From positions 1 to 28,331 of the forward strand of contig NZ_JAKDJE010000035.1 in NCBI RefSeq assembly GCF_030454045.1: a DNA stretch of 28,331 nt, in the 5' to 3' direction. Shown here piece by piece: positions 8,949-17,792 of the stretch; positions within the stretch are counted from its first letter, which is position 1; each line of letters opens with the position of its first letter. The position numbers and the translations under genes were made by a program. The stretch comes from Psychrobacter sp. (GTDB taxonomy: Bacteria > Pseudomonadota > Gammaproteobacteria > Pseudomonadales > Moraxellaceae). The notes beneath the pieces were generated by a model. The model did no database searches. It was not told where the DNA came from and worked only from the letters and a program-made list of their open reading frames with translations.

Positions 8949-10733
8949 ATGAGCCAAACATATCAATCTGACCCAAAAACGTCTGCTAAGAAATCATCAG
9001 CGGAACCATCGACTACGCCCAAGCATAAGACTTTACTACGTCTATTAAGGTATTTAAAACCTTACTGGTGGGCATTGCTGTTGACTATTATAGGCTTTGC
9101 TATTAATGCATCGACCGAGATTGGGACAGCGAAGTTATTGCAATATATTACTGATGCGATCAAGCAAAGTGATCAGAGTAAAAGGGATTGGTTTCCCGTT
9201 CTAATTATTATGCTTTTTTTAGTTCGCGGTGTGGGTAGCTTTTTGGGTAATTACTATTCTGCTTTGATTTCACGAAATCTGGTTTATGAGCTACGAGTAG
9301 AGGTTTTTAATAAGCTGCTGCGCTTGCCAAGCTCATTTTATCTTGCCAATCCAGCAGGTACTATCTCATCAAAGCTGATATTCGATGTTGAACAGGTCAC
9401 AGCGGCCAGTACAGACTCAATGAAAACCTTGTTACGTGATGGTCTAACCGTTGTGGCTTTGATAGGATTTTTGTTATATAGCAATTGGCGTTTGACCCTG
9501 ATTTTGTTTGTGGTATTGCCGCCTATATTATGGCTTATTCGCATCGCCTCTAAACGCTATCTCAAGCTTTCCAAAGGTATTCAAAAAACGATGGGTAGTG
9601 TGAGCCATATTACCAATGAGGTCATCGGTGGCTATCAGGTCGTAAAAAACTACGGCGGCCAAGCATATGAGGCCGAGCGTTTTGATAAAACATCGAAAAA
9701 GAATCTGCGCCAAGGCATGAAGGTCGTGGTTACCAATAGCATCAATACGCCATTGGTACAGTTATTGATGGCGATAGCCATGTCAGTTGTGGTGTGGCTT
9801 GCGCTGAGACCTTCGGTTATCAATGATATCTCAGCAGGAGAGTTCATATCCTATATTGCAGCGGCGGGTTTACTGAGTAAGCCGGTTCGCTCACTGACTG
9901 ATGTCAATCAAAAACTGCAAAAAGGTATTGCTGCTGGTGAGTCGATTTTTGCACTGCTTGATGAGCCTGAAGAAGAAGATACAGGCACAATCAGTAGGGC
10001 GCTGTCAGGGCAAATGGCCTTGGATAATATCAGCTTGGTGTATCCAGACTCGACGGTTGCTCTGCGTGACTTTACGTTAAATATAAAAGCAGGCGAGACG
10101 GTTGCATTAGTAGGACGAAGCGGTGCGGGCAAGTCTTCCTTGGTGAACCTTTTAACGCGTACTTTAGAAACCTCTTCAGGACAAATTACCTTAGATGGTG
10201 TGCCGATAGACCAGATTAAGCTAGAGAGCTTGCGCGCACAAATTGCGATGGTGAATCAGCAGGTTGTACTATTTAATACCACAGTATTTAATAACATTGC
10301 TTATGGGGGATTGGCCAACAAGAGCCAAGCTGAGGTTGAGCAAGCGGCAAAAGATGCCTTTGCTCATGATTTTATTATGAAAATGCCAAATGGCTATCAA
10401 AGCGAGATTGGTGCTGAAGGGTTGCAATTGTCTGGTGGGCAGCGTCAAAGACTCTCTATCGCTCGTGCGCTCCTAAAAGATGCGCCGATTTTGATCTTGG
10501 ATGAAGCCACTAGCGCGCTTGATAATGAGTCAGAATACTACATTCAACAAGCGCTTGATAACGTGATGAAAGACCGAACGACATTGGTAATCGCGCATCG
10601 CTTAACGACCATTGAATCAGCAGATCGTATTGCTGTGATGGATGGTGGTCAAATCGTTGAGCTTGGAACACATGCTGAGCTGATGGCGCTGCAAGGGCAC
10701 TATGCGCAAATGTATGCCCGAGATTTTAAATAG
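8949..10733 (+). CDS. msbA: Lipid A export ABC transporter MsbA
   Basis: 594-residue half-size ABC exporter that flips lipid A core from the inner to the outer leaflet of the inner membrane using ATP; acts as a homodimer. Residues 1-330 form the six-helix membrane domain (hydrophobic segments near 38-55, 83-105, 163-200 and 267-320). The nucleotide-binding domain has Walker A GRSGAGKSS (389-397), the signature LSGGQRQR (494-501), Walker B ILILDEATSALD (514-525) and the switch histidine His550. The ATG at 8949 is preceded by GAGG; an upstream GTG at 8901 in frame is less likely. The lpxK gene follows after 102 bp, the usual msbA-lpxK pair. Confidence 0.95.
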   Translation: MSQTYQSDPKTSAKKSSAEPSTTPKHKTLLRLLRYLKPYWWALLLTIIGFAINASTEIGTAKLLQYITDAIKQSDQSKRDWFPVLIIMLFLVRGVGSFLGNYYSALISRNLVYELRVEVFNKLLRLPSSFYLANPAGTISSKLIFDVEQVTAASTDSMKTLLRDGLTVVALIGFLLYSNWRLTLILFVVLPPILWLIRIASKRYLKLSKGIQKTMGSVSHITNEVIGGYQVVKNYGGQAYEAERFDKTSKKNLRQGMKVVVTNSINTPLVQLLMAIAMSVVVWLALRPSVINDISAGEFISYIAAAGLLSKPVRSLTDVNQKLQKGIAAGESIFALLDEPEEEDTGTISRALSGQMALDNISLVYPDSTVALRDFTLNIKAGETVALVGRSGAGKSSLVNLLTRTLETSSGQITLDGVPIDQIKLESLRAQIAMVNQQVVLFNTTVFNNIAYGGLANKSQAEVEQAAKDAFAHDFIMKMPNGYQSEIGAEGLQLSGGQRQRLSIARALLKDAPILILDEATSALDNESEYYIQQALDNVMKDRTTLVIAHRLTTIESADRIAVMDGGQIVELGTHAELMALQGHYAQMYARDFK

Positions 10734-10835
10734 ACTTTGGTAGAGCCGCTTTAATTGCTGGCATATTGAGATATCTTCAGATTGAACTATTTTTCATAAT
10801 GCAAAATCAAATCGATAGGTGAATGGCAATTATCC

Positions 10836-11966
10836 ATGAGCATTGAGACAACAGTCACCCGTGCATGGCAGCGTAAAGCGCTTTGGCTATGGCTACTGCT
10901 ACCTATTAGCTGGCTTTATGGGTTGATCACGATGCTGCGTCGTCACGCTTATAAAACTGGGCTACTATCAAGTTATCGCGCACCCGTACCTGTCATGGTC
11001 ATTGGTAATATTAGTGTAGGTGGTAGCGGCAAAACACCGTTAATTATCGCCTTGGTCAATCACTTGCAAAAACGAGGCATAAAAGTCGGCGTCATCAGCC
11101 GCGGTTATGGCGGTGATACCACTCAAATGCCAGCGTTGGTGAGTACAACTAGCAGGCCTCACGCGGTAGGGGACGAGCCATGCCTAATCGTGCAGATGAC
11201 AGGTGCGGCCATGGCGGTATGCCCCAATCGTCAGCAAGCAATCACTACCCTGTTGAATGCTGCGCCTGATGTGCAGTTGATTATTGCTGATGATGGGTTG
11301 CAGCATTATGCGCTCAAGCGGGATATAGAGTGGATTGTGGTAGATGCCGCGCGTGGCTTTGGTAATAGACAACTGCTACCAACTGGTTTTTTGCGTGAGC
11401 CAATGTCACGCTTAAAGGGCGCTAGTGTCATTTACCATGACAAGCCAAAAACAGACTTGTCGCATTATCATGAAAATAGTAAAAACTCACACCCTTCTGA
11501 GCGCTTGAGCATGCATTTGCAAGCAGATAGGCTGCAACATTTAGGGGATCTTATCTCATCTGAAAACCAGATAAATAGAGCCGTTCCTACCAGTGGTAGC
11601 CAAGTACATGCGGTCAGTGGCATTGGCTATCCACAGCGTTTTTTTGATACGTTAGAGTCTCTTGGTTTTGACGTGGTGGGCCACCCTTATCCTGATCACT
11701 ACGACTTTAGCTTGGCTGAGCTGTTGCAACATAGCGATTATCCTATCGTCGTCACCACCAAAGATGCGGTAAAAATAAAAGCATTGTTGTTAGACTATAC
11801 GGCGGAGCAAGCATCAAGTGATGAGTATGCAGAACTCATTAGCAGGTTGTGGGTTTTGCCTGTGACGGCCGTATTATCCGATAACTGTTATAATCATCTA
11901 AACCAGCAATTAAAAGCTTTGGGTGTTGAGGCTAATCTTGATGTTAGTACACAAACGCTATCATAG
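10836..11966 (+). CDS. lpxK: Tetraacyldisaccharide 4'-kinase LpxK
   Basis: 376-residue membrane-associated kinase that adds the 4'-phosphate to the tetraacyldisaccharide 1-phosphate precursor, giving lipid IVA. A hydrophobic N-terminal helix (about 15-34) anchors it to the inner membrane. The P-loop GNISVGGSGKT is at 57-67, followed by VGVISRGYGG and the IIADDGLQHYAL motif that contains the catalytic aspartates of the family. At 325 or so residues most LpxK proteins are shorter; the difference lies partly in a variable segment around 205-250 (KTDLSHYHENSKNSHPSERL). It sits between msbA and kdsB in a lipid A/Kdo gene run. Confidence 0.95.
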   Translation: MSIETTVTRAWQRKALWLWLLLPISWLYGLITMLRRHAYKTGLLSSYRAPVPVMVIGNISVGGSGKTPLIIALVNHLQKRGIKVGVISRGYGGDTTQMPALVSTTSRPHAVGDEPCLIVQMTGAAMAVCPNRQQAITTLLNAAPDVQLIIADDGLQHYALKRDIEWIVVDAARGFGNRQLLPTGFLREPMSRLKGASVIYHDKPKTDLSHYHENSKNSHPSERLSMHLQADRLQHLGDLISSENQINRAVPTSGSQVHAVSGIGYPQRFFDTLESLGFDVVGHPYPDHYDFSLAELLQHSDYPIVVTTKDAVKIKALLLDYTAEQASSDEYAELISRLWVLPVTAVLSDNCYNHLNQQLKALGVEANLDVSTQTLS

Positions 11967-12013
11967 ATAATGGTCAATACGTCAAACTGAACCACAATTT
12001 TTAGGAATAAACC

Positions 12014-12826
12014 ATGTCGCTTGTCACCACACCTGCCAAAACCCATATTGTGATTCCTGCACGCTTTAAGAGCACACGATTACCCGGTAAGCCATTATTG
12101 AGCATTCATGGCAAACCGATGATACTTTGGGTGGCTGAAAAGGCAAAGACAGCAACCTTCGCTGACGATATGTGTATTGCAACTGATGATGAGCAAATTG
12201 CAAAGGTCTGTATCGATGCCGGTTTTGATGTTGTGATGACAAGTTGCGAGCATTCCTCAGGCACTGACCGCTTGGCGGAAGTGGCGGCTATCAAAGGCTG
12301 GGTTGATCATGATATTGTGGTCAATATGCAGGGTGATGAGCCGCTTGTGCCGTCCTTACTGCTTGAGCAGGTACAGGCGCTTTTGGTAGCGGATGAGGCC
12401 AGCGTCATGGCGACACTCTGTGAGCCTATCGATGATTACGATACGTTCCAGCGAGCTTCTGTGGTAAAGGTAGTCAGCCAACATACGAACAATTTGCAGC
12501 GCGCGCTTTATTTTAGTCGCGCACCAATCCCTTGTGATCGTGATGTCGTATTGGCGGATGACAATCAAAGGCAGCCACCGAAGAATGCATATCGTCATTT
12601 GGGTTTATATGCTTACCGCGTTAGTCTATTACAGCAGTTTGTTGCGTGGCCACAGACGCCGCTTGAGCAGCTTGAAAGCCTAGAGCAGCTACGAGTGCTA
12701 GAAAACGGTAAGCTTATCGCCATTGCAGAGGCCGCCTGTCAGCTGCCGGCTGGTGTTGATACACAAGAAGATCTAGACCGTTTAAATGCCATGAGCTTAG
12801 CTGATTTTCAAAACCCTGCTAAATAA
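12014..12826 (+). CDS. kdsB: 3-deoxy-manno-octulosonate cytidylyltransferase KdsB
   Basis: 270-residue cytosolic enzyme that activates Kdo with CTP to form CMP-Kdo, the donor for the inner core of LPS. The nucleotide-binding N-terminus IPARFKSTRLPGKPL (14-28), the VNMQGDEPLV motif and the YRHLGLYAYR and LEQLESLEQLRVLENG segments are all typical. Length is close to the usual 250 residues with a small insert around 190-200. It begins 47 bp after lpxK, and AGGAATAA precedes the ATG, so it is very likely in the same transcript. Confidence 0.97.
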   Translation: MSLVTTPAKTHIVIPARFKSTRLPGKPLLSIHGKPMILWVAEKAKTATFADDMCIATDDEQIAKVCIDAGFDVVMTSCEHSSGTDRLAEVAAIKGWVDHDIVVNMQGDEPLVPSLLLEQVQALLVADEASVMATLCEPIDDYDTFQRASVVKVVSQHTNNLQRALYFSRAPIPCDRDVVLADDNQRQPPKNAYRHLGLYAYRVSLLQQFVAWPQTPLEQLESLEQLRVLENGKLIAIAEAACQLPAGVDTQEDLDRLNAMSLADFQNPAK

Positions 12827-12921
12827 TGGTTTGAGCAAGCGCTCGCACATTATCCAGAGTATCGTTAGCGTGCTGCATCCTAAATATCTAAAAACGTGAT
12901 AGAGCCAATAGAGCTATAACT

Positions 12922-14052
12922 ATGAATGATCTGACAGCAAATGTAGACACGCAAGAGCGTTCAGATAGTATCTATTTTGCGCCCTTATTGCCATGGCAAC
13001 AGACATTGTGGTCGCAATTGACTCAGCGAGTATTGACGCAGCAGTCCTTGCCGCATGCATTGCTCGCTGCTGGTATGCAGGGAATGGGTAAACGCGCCTT
13101 TGTATGGCGGTTGGTGGCTTGGTTGTTATGCCGTGAGCGAGGTACGAGCCCATTAGGGGCGTGCGGCACATGCGAGAGTTGTCAATGGCTCAAGTCGGGT
13201 ACTCACCCAAGCTTGCAAGTGCTGCCAATCGTGAGTATGCCAATCAATGCGGATAGCGACACCCTCCAAGACAAATCAAGCAGCGCAAAAGACAAAAAAG
13301 CCACCAAGAGCACAAGCAACAGCGCGCTTAAAATCAAAGTGGATGACATTCGTGCCTTGCAGCCTTTTATTTATCAAGGCGGGCAAGGGATGCGCATCTG
13401 TGTGTTAGATCATGCTGAGCAAATGACCGTCGCCGCTGCCAATGCGTTACTCAAAACCTTGGAGGAGCCACAAGCACAAGTTCATCTATTTTTAATCAGT
13501 GACACGCCTGCTCAGCTGCTTCCGACCATCAAGAGCCGTGTACAACAGCTGGCATTACAGACTATTGAGCCCGCTGTTGCTATCGATTATGTGACACAGG
13601 CGCTCGGTCATACCATCAATCGTGAAGCCGTCAGTAAGATGGCGATTGAGCAGTTGATACAATTAGCAAATGGCGCACCTCTCGCTGCGGTAGCATTGGC
13701 ACAGGCACCGTGGTACAGCAAGCGTTCCCTATGGCTGACCACATGGCAAGCGCTGCGAAGTGGTAAACGTAGTAGCGTAGCGGCAAGTGATTATTGGCAA
13801 AAACAGCTGAGTATTAAAGAGTTTATTCAACTGTCTGAACGGATGCTCCTAGACATAAAGCGCATCTGCCTAGGACTGAGTGAATTACAAACAGATATCA
13901 ACCTATCAGAAGCATTAGTATCTTATCAACCCGATGATCTCAACCTAGAAGTATTCGGCGATAGTTTGCAGCAGACCAAAATTGCACTGCAACAAAATGT
14001 GCAAGAAAAATTTGCCTATGATAAGCTAATGCAAGAATTGGCCTGCTTGTAG
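12922..14052 (+). CDS. holB: DNA polymerase III subunit delta'
   Basis: 376-residue AAA+ clamp-loader subunit delta' that helps open the sliding clamp. A degenerate P-loop region GMQGMGK is at 51-57. The four zinc-binding cysteines of the family are at 70, 81, 84 and 87 (C-x10-C-x2-C-x2-C). A Lys/Ser-rich insert at about 112-135 precedes the conserved KVDDIRAL segment, and DHAEQMTVAAANALLKTLEEP is the Walker B/sensor 1 area. The family is usually about 330 residues; the insert explains much of the difference. It is followed by a pilZ gene, the same order seen in Pseudomonas (holB-pilZ). Confidence 0.93.
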   Translation: MNDLTANVDTQERSDSIYFAPLLPWQQTLWSQLTQRVLTQQSLPHALLAAGMQGMGKRAFVWRLVAWLLCRERGTSPLGACGTCESCQWLKSGTHPSLQVLPIVSMPINADSDTLQDKSSSAKDKKATKSTSNSALKIKVDDIRALQPFIYQGGQGMRICVLDHAEQMTVAAANALLKTLEEPQAQVHLFLISDTPAQLLPTIKSRVQQLALQTIEPAVAIDYVTQALGHTINREAVSKMAIEQLIQLANGAPLAAVALAQAPWYSKRSLWLTTWQALRSGKRSSVAASDYWQKQLSIKEFIQLSERMLLDIKRICLGLSELQTDINLSEALVSYQPDDLNLEVFGDSLQQTKIALQQNVQEKFAYDKLMQELACL

Positions 14053-14118
14053 GAGTGGTGACATAGCCTTTGTGAGCTATTGGAACTTATTGATATAAAT
14101 CGCTTTTGTTTATATTCT

Positions 14119-14124
14119 TATAAT
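14119..14124 (+). promoter_or_regulatory. Possible -10 element for pilZ
   Basis: A perfect TATAAT lies 45 bp before the pilZ ATG in a very AT-rich gap after holB. No matching -35 hexamer is seen at normal spacing (the nearest TTGATA is 23 bp upstream), so pilZ may have its own weak or activated promoter in addition to readthrough from holB. Confidence 0.35.
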
Positions 14125-14169
14125 CATTTATAAAAATATATTTGACCCAATTGATAAAGGAAGCTGATT

Positions 14170-14517
14170 ATGGCAATGCCAGGACGCGGCGGGATTTTAA
14201 CCTGCCATATTGAGACTATCGAAACGTTGTATGCCAGCTATCTGTCTTTTGTGAATAATGGCGCTTTGTTTGTGCCCTCTGATCAGCCGCAGCAATTGGG
14301 TGATGAAGTTTTTATTGCTGTCACACTGCCCAACTCTAGTGAGCGTTTGCCAATGAATGGTAAGGTTGTTTGGATCAACTCCAAAACGCAGAGCGGTCGA
14401 CCAGCAGGCTTTGCTGTGCAAATTGGTAGTGATATCGCAGGACAACGAATCAAGAACGAAGTTGAGCGTTTATTGGCTGGTAAAATAGATAGCCTGCAAT
14501 CCACTTATACCATGTAG
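14170..14517 (+). CDS. pilZ: PilZ-domain protein, type IV pilus assembly PilZ-like
   Basis: 115-residue single PilZ-domain protein. The core strands (SYLSFVNNGALFVPS, GDEVFIAVTLP, GKVVWIN, GFAVQIG) match the PilZ protein required for type IV pilus biogenesis in Pseudomonas. The c-di-GMP binding signature is missing: no RxxxR near the N-terminus, and the D/NxSxxG motif is replaced by NNGALF. In Pseudomonas PilZ this absence goes with action through protein contacts with PilB and FimX, not nucleotide binding. The position after holB supports the assignment. AAAGGA sits 8 nt before the ATG. A strong terminator follows. Confidence 0.88.
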   Translation: MAMPGRGGILTCHIETIETLYASYLSFVNNGALFVPSDQPQQLGDEVFIAVTLPNSSERLPMNGKVVWINSKTQSGRPAGFAVQIGSDIAGQRIKNEVERLLAGKIDSLQSTYTM

Positions 14518-14587
14518 CCCATACCACTTAACCCAAAGACCTAGGCGTCTTTATCGATGGTCATCATGGCTATATTGTATGATTAAT

Positions 14588-14620
14588 AAAAAAGCCTTAT
14601 AACTGTATAAGGCTTTTTTT
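14588..14620. terminator. Bidirectional intrinsic terminator between pilZ and ppk2
   Basis: A perfect stem with arms AGCCTTATA/TATAAGGCT and the loop ACTG, flanked by an A run on the left and a T run on the right. It works for both convergent genes, pilZ (plus) and ppk2 (minus). Confidence 0.9.
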
Positions 14621-14640
14621 AGGATATATATCCGTGAGTG

Positions 14641-15738
14641 CTAGTAGCGCGGCGGTACGTACATATCATCAGGAATAGGCTCGCGGTAGTATTCGTCATC
14701 ACGTTTGCGACTGGGCAATTCAACTTCCTCACGAGGTATCTCTTTATAAGGAATCTGGTCGAGCAGATGTGCAATACAGTTGAGCCTAGCGCGCTTCTTA
14801 TTGTTGCCTTCAGCCACCCACCACGGGGCCTCAGGGATATGAGTGCGCTCAAACATGGTCTCTTTTGCTTTGGTATAATCCTCCCAGCGCCTACGGGATT
14901 GTAAGTCCATCGGCGAGAGTTTCCACTGTTTTAGCGGATCGTATATTCGGCTCATAAAGCGTGCATGCTGCTCATCGTCAGTAATAGAAAACCAGTATTT
15001 CACCAAGCGAATGCCTGATCGCACAAGCATGCGTTCAAACTCTGGCACTGACTGGAAAAACTCCTCATATTGCTCATCAGTACAAAAGCCCATGACGCGC
15101 TCGACACCGCCGCGATTGTACCAACTACGATCAAACAAAACGATCTCACCTGCGGCTGGCAAGTGTGCCACATAGCGCTGAAAATACCACTGGGTTTGCT
15201 CGCGGTCAGTAGGAGCAGGTAAGGCGGCAACACGGCACACGCGTGGATTTAGCCTTTGGGTAATACGTTTGATAGCGCCCCCTTTACCCGCAGAATCTCG
15301 CCCTTCAAAGATAACGACGATACGCTCACCATTTGCAACCACCCAGTCTTGCAGCTTGATAAGTTCTCGCTGCAATCGTACCAACTCATGGAAATAGGTA
15401 CGTCGATCCAGTTTTTCTTGCTCACTCATCTCACGACCATTGAAGCGAAAGTCACGTGCATAGTCATCTATTTCGTTTTCTAGCTCTTCATCGTAGGTAT
15501 CGATAAGGTCTTGATGCATTTTTCGACGTAGCTCATCGTCTAGAATGTCTTTTTCGATGCGCTCAGCCAAGATGGCTTGTTCTCGGTCGTATTGATCTAA
15601 TTGCTCCTTGGTGGTGAGTGATTGAAAGTCTGTGGTTGTAATGGGTTTTGTCGTTACCAATTTATCAGAGCCAAAAATAATTTGTCTCATTTTTCTTAAT
15701 AGAAACTTTTTTTTAAGTAGAAATTCTGTCTTACCCAT
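14641..15738 (-). CDS. ppk2: Polyphosphate kinase 2 (PPK2 family)
   Basis: 365-residue PPK2-family enzyme, which moves phosphate between polyphosphate and nucleoside mono- or diphosphates. Walker A is GRDSAGKGG at 146-154, the lid region with PTDREQTQWYFQRY follows, and Walker B is FDRSWYNR at 202-209. A basic N-terminal segment and a long charged helix (about 40-110) precede the core, and the C-terminal 30 residues are charged (SRKRDDEYYREP). I chose the ATG at 15738 because AAAGGTAA lies just before it; an ATG 81 bp upstream is in frame but lacks such a site. A single core domain and this length resemble class I (ADP-phosphorylating) enzymes such as P. aeruginosa PPK2A; the class is inferred. 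Terminators lie on both sides, so it is probably a single-gene unit. Confidence 0.92.
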   Translation of the reverse strand: MGKTEFLLKKKFLLRKMRQIIFGSDKLVTTKPITTTDFQSLTTKEQLDQYDREQAILAERIEKDILDDELRRKMHQDLIDTYDEELENEIDDYARDFRFNGREMSEQEKLDRRTYFHELVRLQRELIKLQDWVVANGERIVVIFEGRDSAGKGGAIKRITQRLNPRVCRVAALPAPTDREQTQWYFQRYVAHLPAAGEIVLFDRSWYNRGGVERVMGFCTDEQYEEFFQSVPEFERMLVRSGIRLVKYWFSITDDEQHARFMSRIYDPLKQWKLSPMDLQSRRRWEDYTKAKETMFERTHIPEAPWWVAEGNNKKRARLNCIAHLLDQIPYKEIPREEVELPSRKRDDEYYREPIPDDMYVPPRY

Positions 15739-15820
15739 AAATATTACCTTTGTTTGGCGTGTCAGCTTTTTTAAGAGGCTACTATCTAGGTCGTTTCTAT
15801 CATAGCAAAGTACAGACAAT

Positions 15821-15860
15821 AAAAAATGCCCTTTAACTATTTATTTAAAGGGCATTTTTT
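15821..15860 (-). terminator. Intrinsic terminator downstream of the thiolase gene
   Basis: A perfect 16-bp stem (arms AAAAAATGCCCTTTAA and its complement) with an 8-base loop, 66 bp past the thiolase stop. The A/T runs at the two ends make it functional in either direction; it would isolate the thiolase transcript from ppk2. Confidence 0.88.
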
Positions 15861-15926
15861 ATGAGAATAGATGAGCTGATAAAAATGATGAATCAAGTAC
15901 TCATTTTCATTCGTTACTTACCGAAC

Positions 15927-17534
15927 TTATTTTTCTAAGATGCAAGTCACGCCTTGACCGCCAGCGGCGCAAATAGAGATTAGCGCACGGCCTGAGCCTT
16001 TTTGGTCAAGTAGTTTTGCGGCGGTGGCTAGGATACGACCACCGGTCGCGGCAAATGGATGGCCTGCTGCTAGTGATGAGCCATTCACGTTTAGCTTGCT
16101 GCGATCGATCGAGCCTAGTGGCGCATCAAGACCTAGGCGCTCTTCACAGAATGTCTCATCTTCCCAAGCGGCGAGTGTCGATAGCACTTGTGAGGCAAAC
16201 GCTTCATGAATCTCATAGAAATCAAAGTCTTGTAGCGTGAGGCCCGCACGCTCAAGCATACGCGGTACCGCATAAGCGGGTGCCATGAGTAAGCCTTCGG
16301 TAGTACCAGATTTACCGATAAAGTCTACCGCTGCTGTCTCTTGGTGCACGATATAAGCCAGTGGTTTTAGACCATGCTCTTTTGCCCATTCATCAGTACC
16401 CAATAGGACACAAGATGCGCCATCAGTCAGTGGCGTTGAGTTGGCAGCAGTCATCGTTGGATTGGCGTTCTTTTTGCCAAATACTGGCTTTAGCTTACCC
16501 AGTTTCTCTAGCGTGGTGTCTGGACGTAAGTTGTTATCACGAGTCAGACCTTTGTATGGGGTGATCAAGTCATCAAAGAAACCTTCGTCATAAGCGCGTG
16601 CTAGGTTTTTGTGACTGTTAAAGGCAAGCTCGTCTTGAGCTTCACGAGTGATGTTCCACTCAAGTGCTGTAATCGCTTGATGCTCGCCCATCGATAGACC
16701 AGTGCGCGGCTCGCCATTTTGCGGTGAGTCAATCAAGTCTTTTGGATTTAGACCCATCAATGCCTTTAGGCGTTGCTTGTTGTCTTTGGCGGCACCAAGC
16801 TTGATCAGTACTTTACGCAGACCATCACCAATAGCGATAGGCGCATCTGAAGTAGTATCTACGCCGCCTGTAATGGCTGAATCGATAACACCCAGTGCGA
16901 TTTTGTTCGCAGAAGCAAAGGTCGCTTGTAGGCCAGTTCCGCACGCTTGTGAGATATCATAGGCTGGTGTGTGTGGGTTCAGCGCTGTGTTCAATGTTGC
17001 TTCGCGAGTCAGGTTGATATCGCGGCTTAGCTTCATAACGGCACCAGCGACCACTTCGCCGATGACTTCGTCTTGTAAGTTGTAGCGCTCAACCAAGCCG
17101 TCTAGAGCAGCAGTCAACATATCTGTATTGCTGACGTCAGCGTATGAGCCATTTGAGCGAGCAAATGGAATACGGTTACCACCTAAGATTGCCACACGAT
17201 TCTGGTTTGTAGCAGGTTTGGTTTTACTTGTTTTCTTGGTCGCTGTTGCAGGTTTTTTAGGAGCAGTAGTGTCTGCCTTTTCTTCATCTACTTTTTTACT
17301 AGTAGTATTTTTAGTATCTGAGTCGTTGGTATCAGTGTCTTTAGCATCAGATTTTTTAGTAGCTGGCGCTTCTTTTTTTGTGTTTTCCGCTTGTGTGCTA
17401 TCTGTCTTTGTGTCGTTGACTTTAGTGTCAGCAGTTTCGTTATTAGTAGCCGTTTCTTGTGAGGTTGTATCACTGGTCTTGACGACGGTGCTCTCTACAA
17501 CTGGGCTGTCGGGGTGGTTGTTTTTATTACTCAT
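15927..17534 (-). CDS. fadI: Acetyl-CoA C-acyltransferase (FadI-like thiolase) with long N-terminal tail
   Basis: 535-residue thiolase that cleaves 3-ketoacyl-CoA (or condenses acyl-CoAs in reverse). Catalytic residues are all visible: nucleophile Cys198 (SQACGTGLQ), His443 (EIHEAFA), His492 (AAGHPFAATG) and Cys522 (CAAGGQG). HEAF and GHPFAATG place it with FadI/trifunctional-beta thiolases. The first 110 residues are not thiolase: they are low-complexity, about one fifth Thr with many Lys, Asp, Ala and Asn. AAGGAT 8 nt before the first ATG indicates that the tail is truly translated. Without it the protein has the normal length of about 425 residues. It is divergent from a FabG-type reductase gene and has its own terminator. 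The exact substrate chain length is unknown; the gene symbol is a best fit. Confidence 0.9.
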   Translation of the reverse strand: MSNKNNHPDSPVVESTVVKTSDTTSQETATNNETADTKVNDTKTDSTQAENTKKEAPATKKSDAKDTDTNDSDTKNTTSKKVDEEKADTTAPKKPATATKKTSKTKPATNQNRVAILGGNRIPFARSNGSYADVSNTDMLTAALDGLVERYNLQDEVIGEVVAGAVMKLSRDINLTREATLNTALNPHTPAYDISQACGTGLQATFASANKIALGVIDSAITGGVDTTSDAPIAIGDGLRKVLIKLGAAKDNKQRLKALMGLNPKDLIDSPQNGEPRTGLSMGEHQAITALEWNITREAQDELAFNSHKNLARAYDEGFFDDLITPYKGLTRDNNLRPDTTLEKLGKLKPVFGKKNANPTMTAANSTPLTDGASCVLLGTDEWAKEHGLKPLAYIVHQETAAVDFIGKSGTTEGLLMAPAYAVPRMLERAGLTLQDFDFYEIHEAFASQVLSTLAAWEDETFCEERLGLDAPLGSIDRSKLNVNGSSLAAGHPFAATGGRILATAAKLLDQKGSGRALISICAAGGQGVTCILEK

Positions 17535-17792
17535 AATATTATCCTTAAAAAATATGGGCAGAAAAATTGCAGGTAAAATTAAAAGATCGGTAAAGTCATT
17601 TTTGGCAAAAAGCCGATATTGTCATTTGTTACTTAATATAGCTTTACATGATAAGGCGTTTTTTACTGGTTTAATGTATATCTTTAGCAAACCGTATGAC
17701 ACTTATCGTAAGTTCGCTCATAGCGCTGCACTCATAGATTTGCACATAATGCCGATGGCGTCAGTAGACGGATCAGTATCGGGCGCTAACAT

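Noticed and set aside
16652..16659. TGTTCCAC, equal to half of the Pseudomonas parS consensus
   Set aside because: The second half does not match and it lies inside the thiolase coding region at a conserved protein segment.
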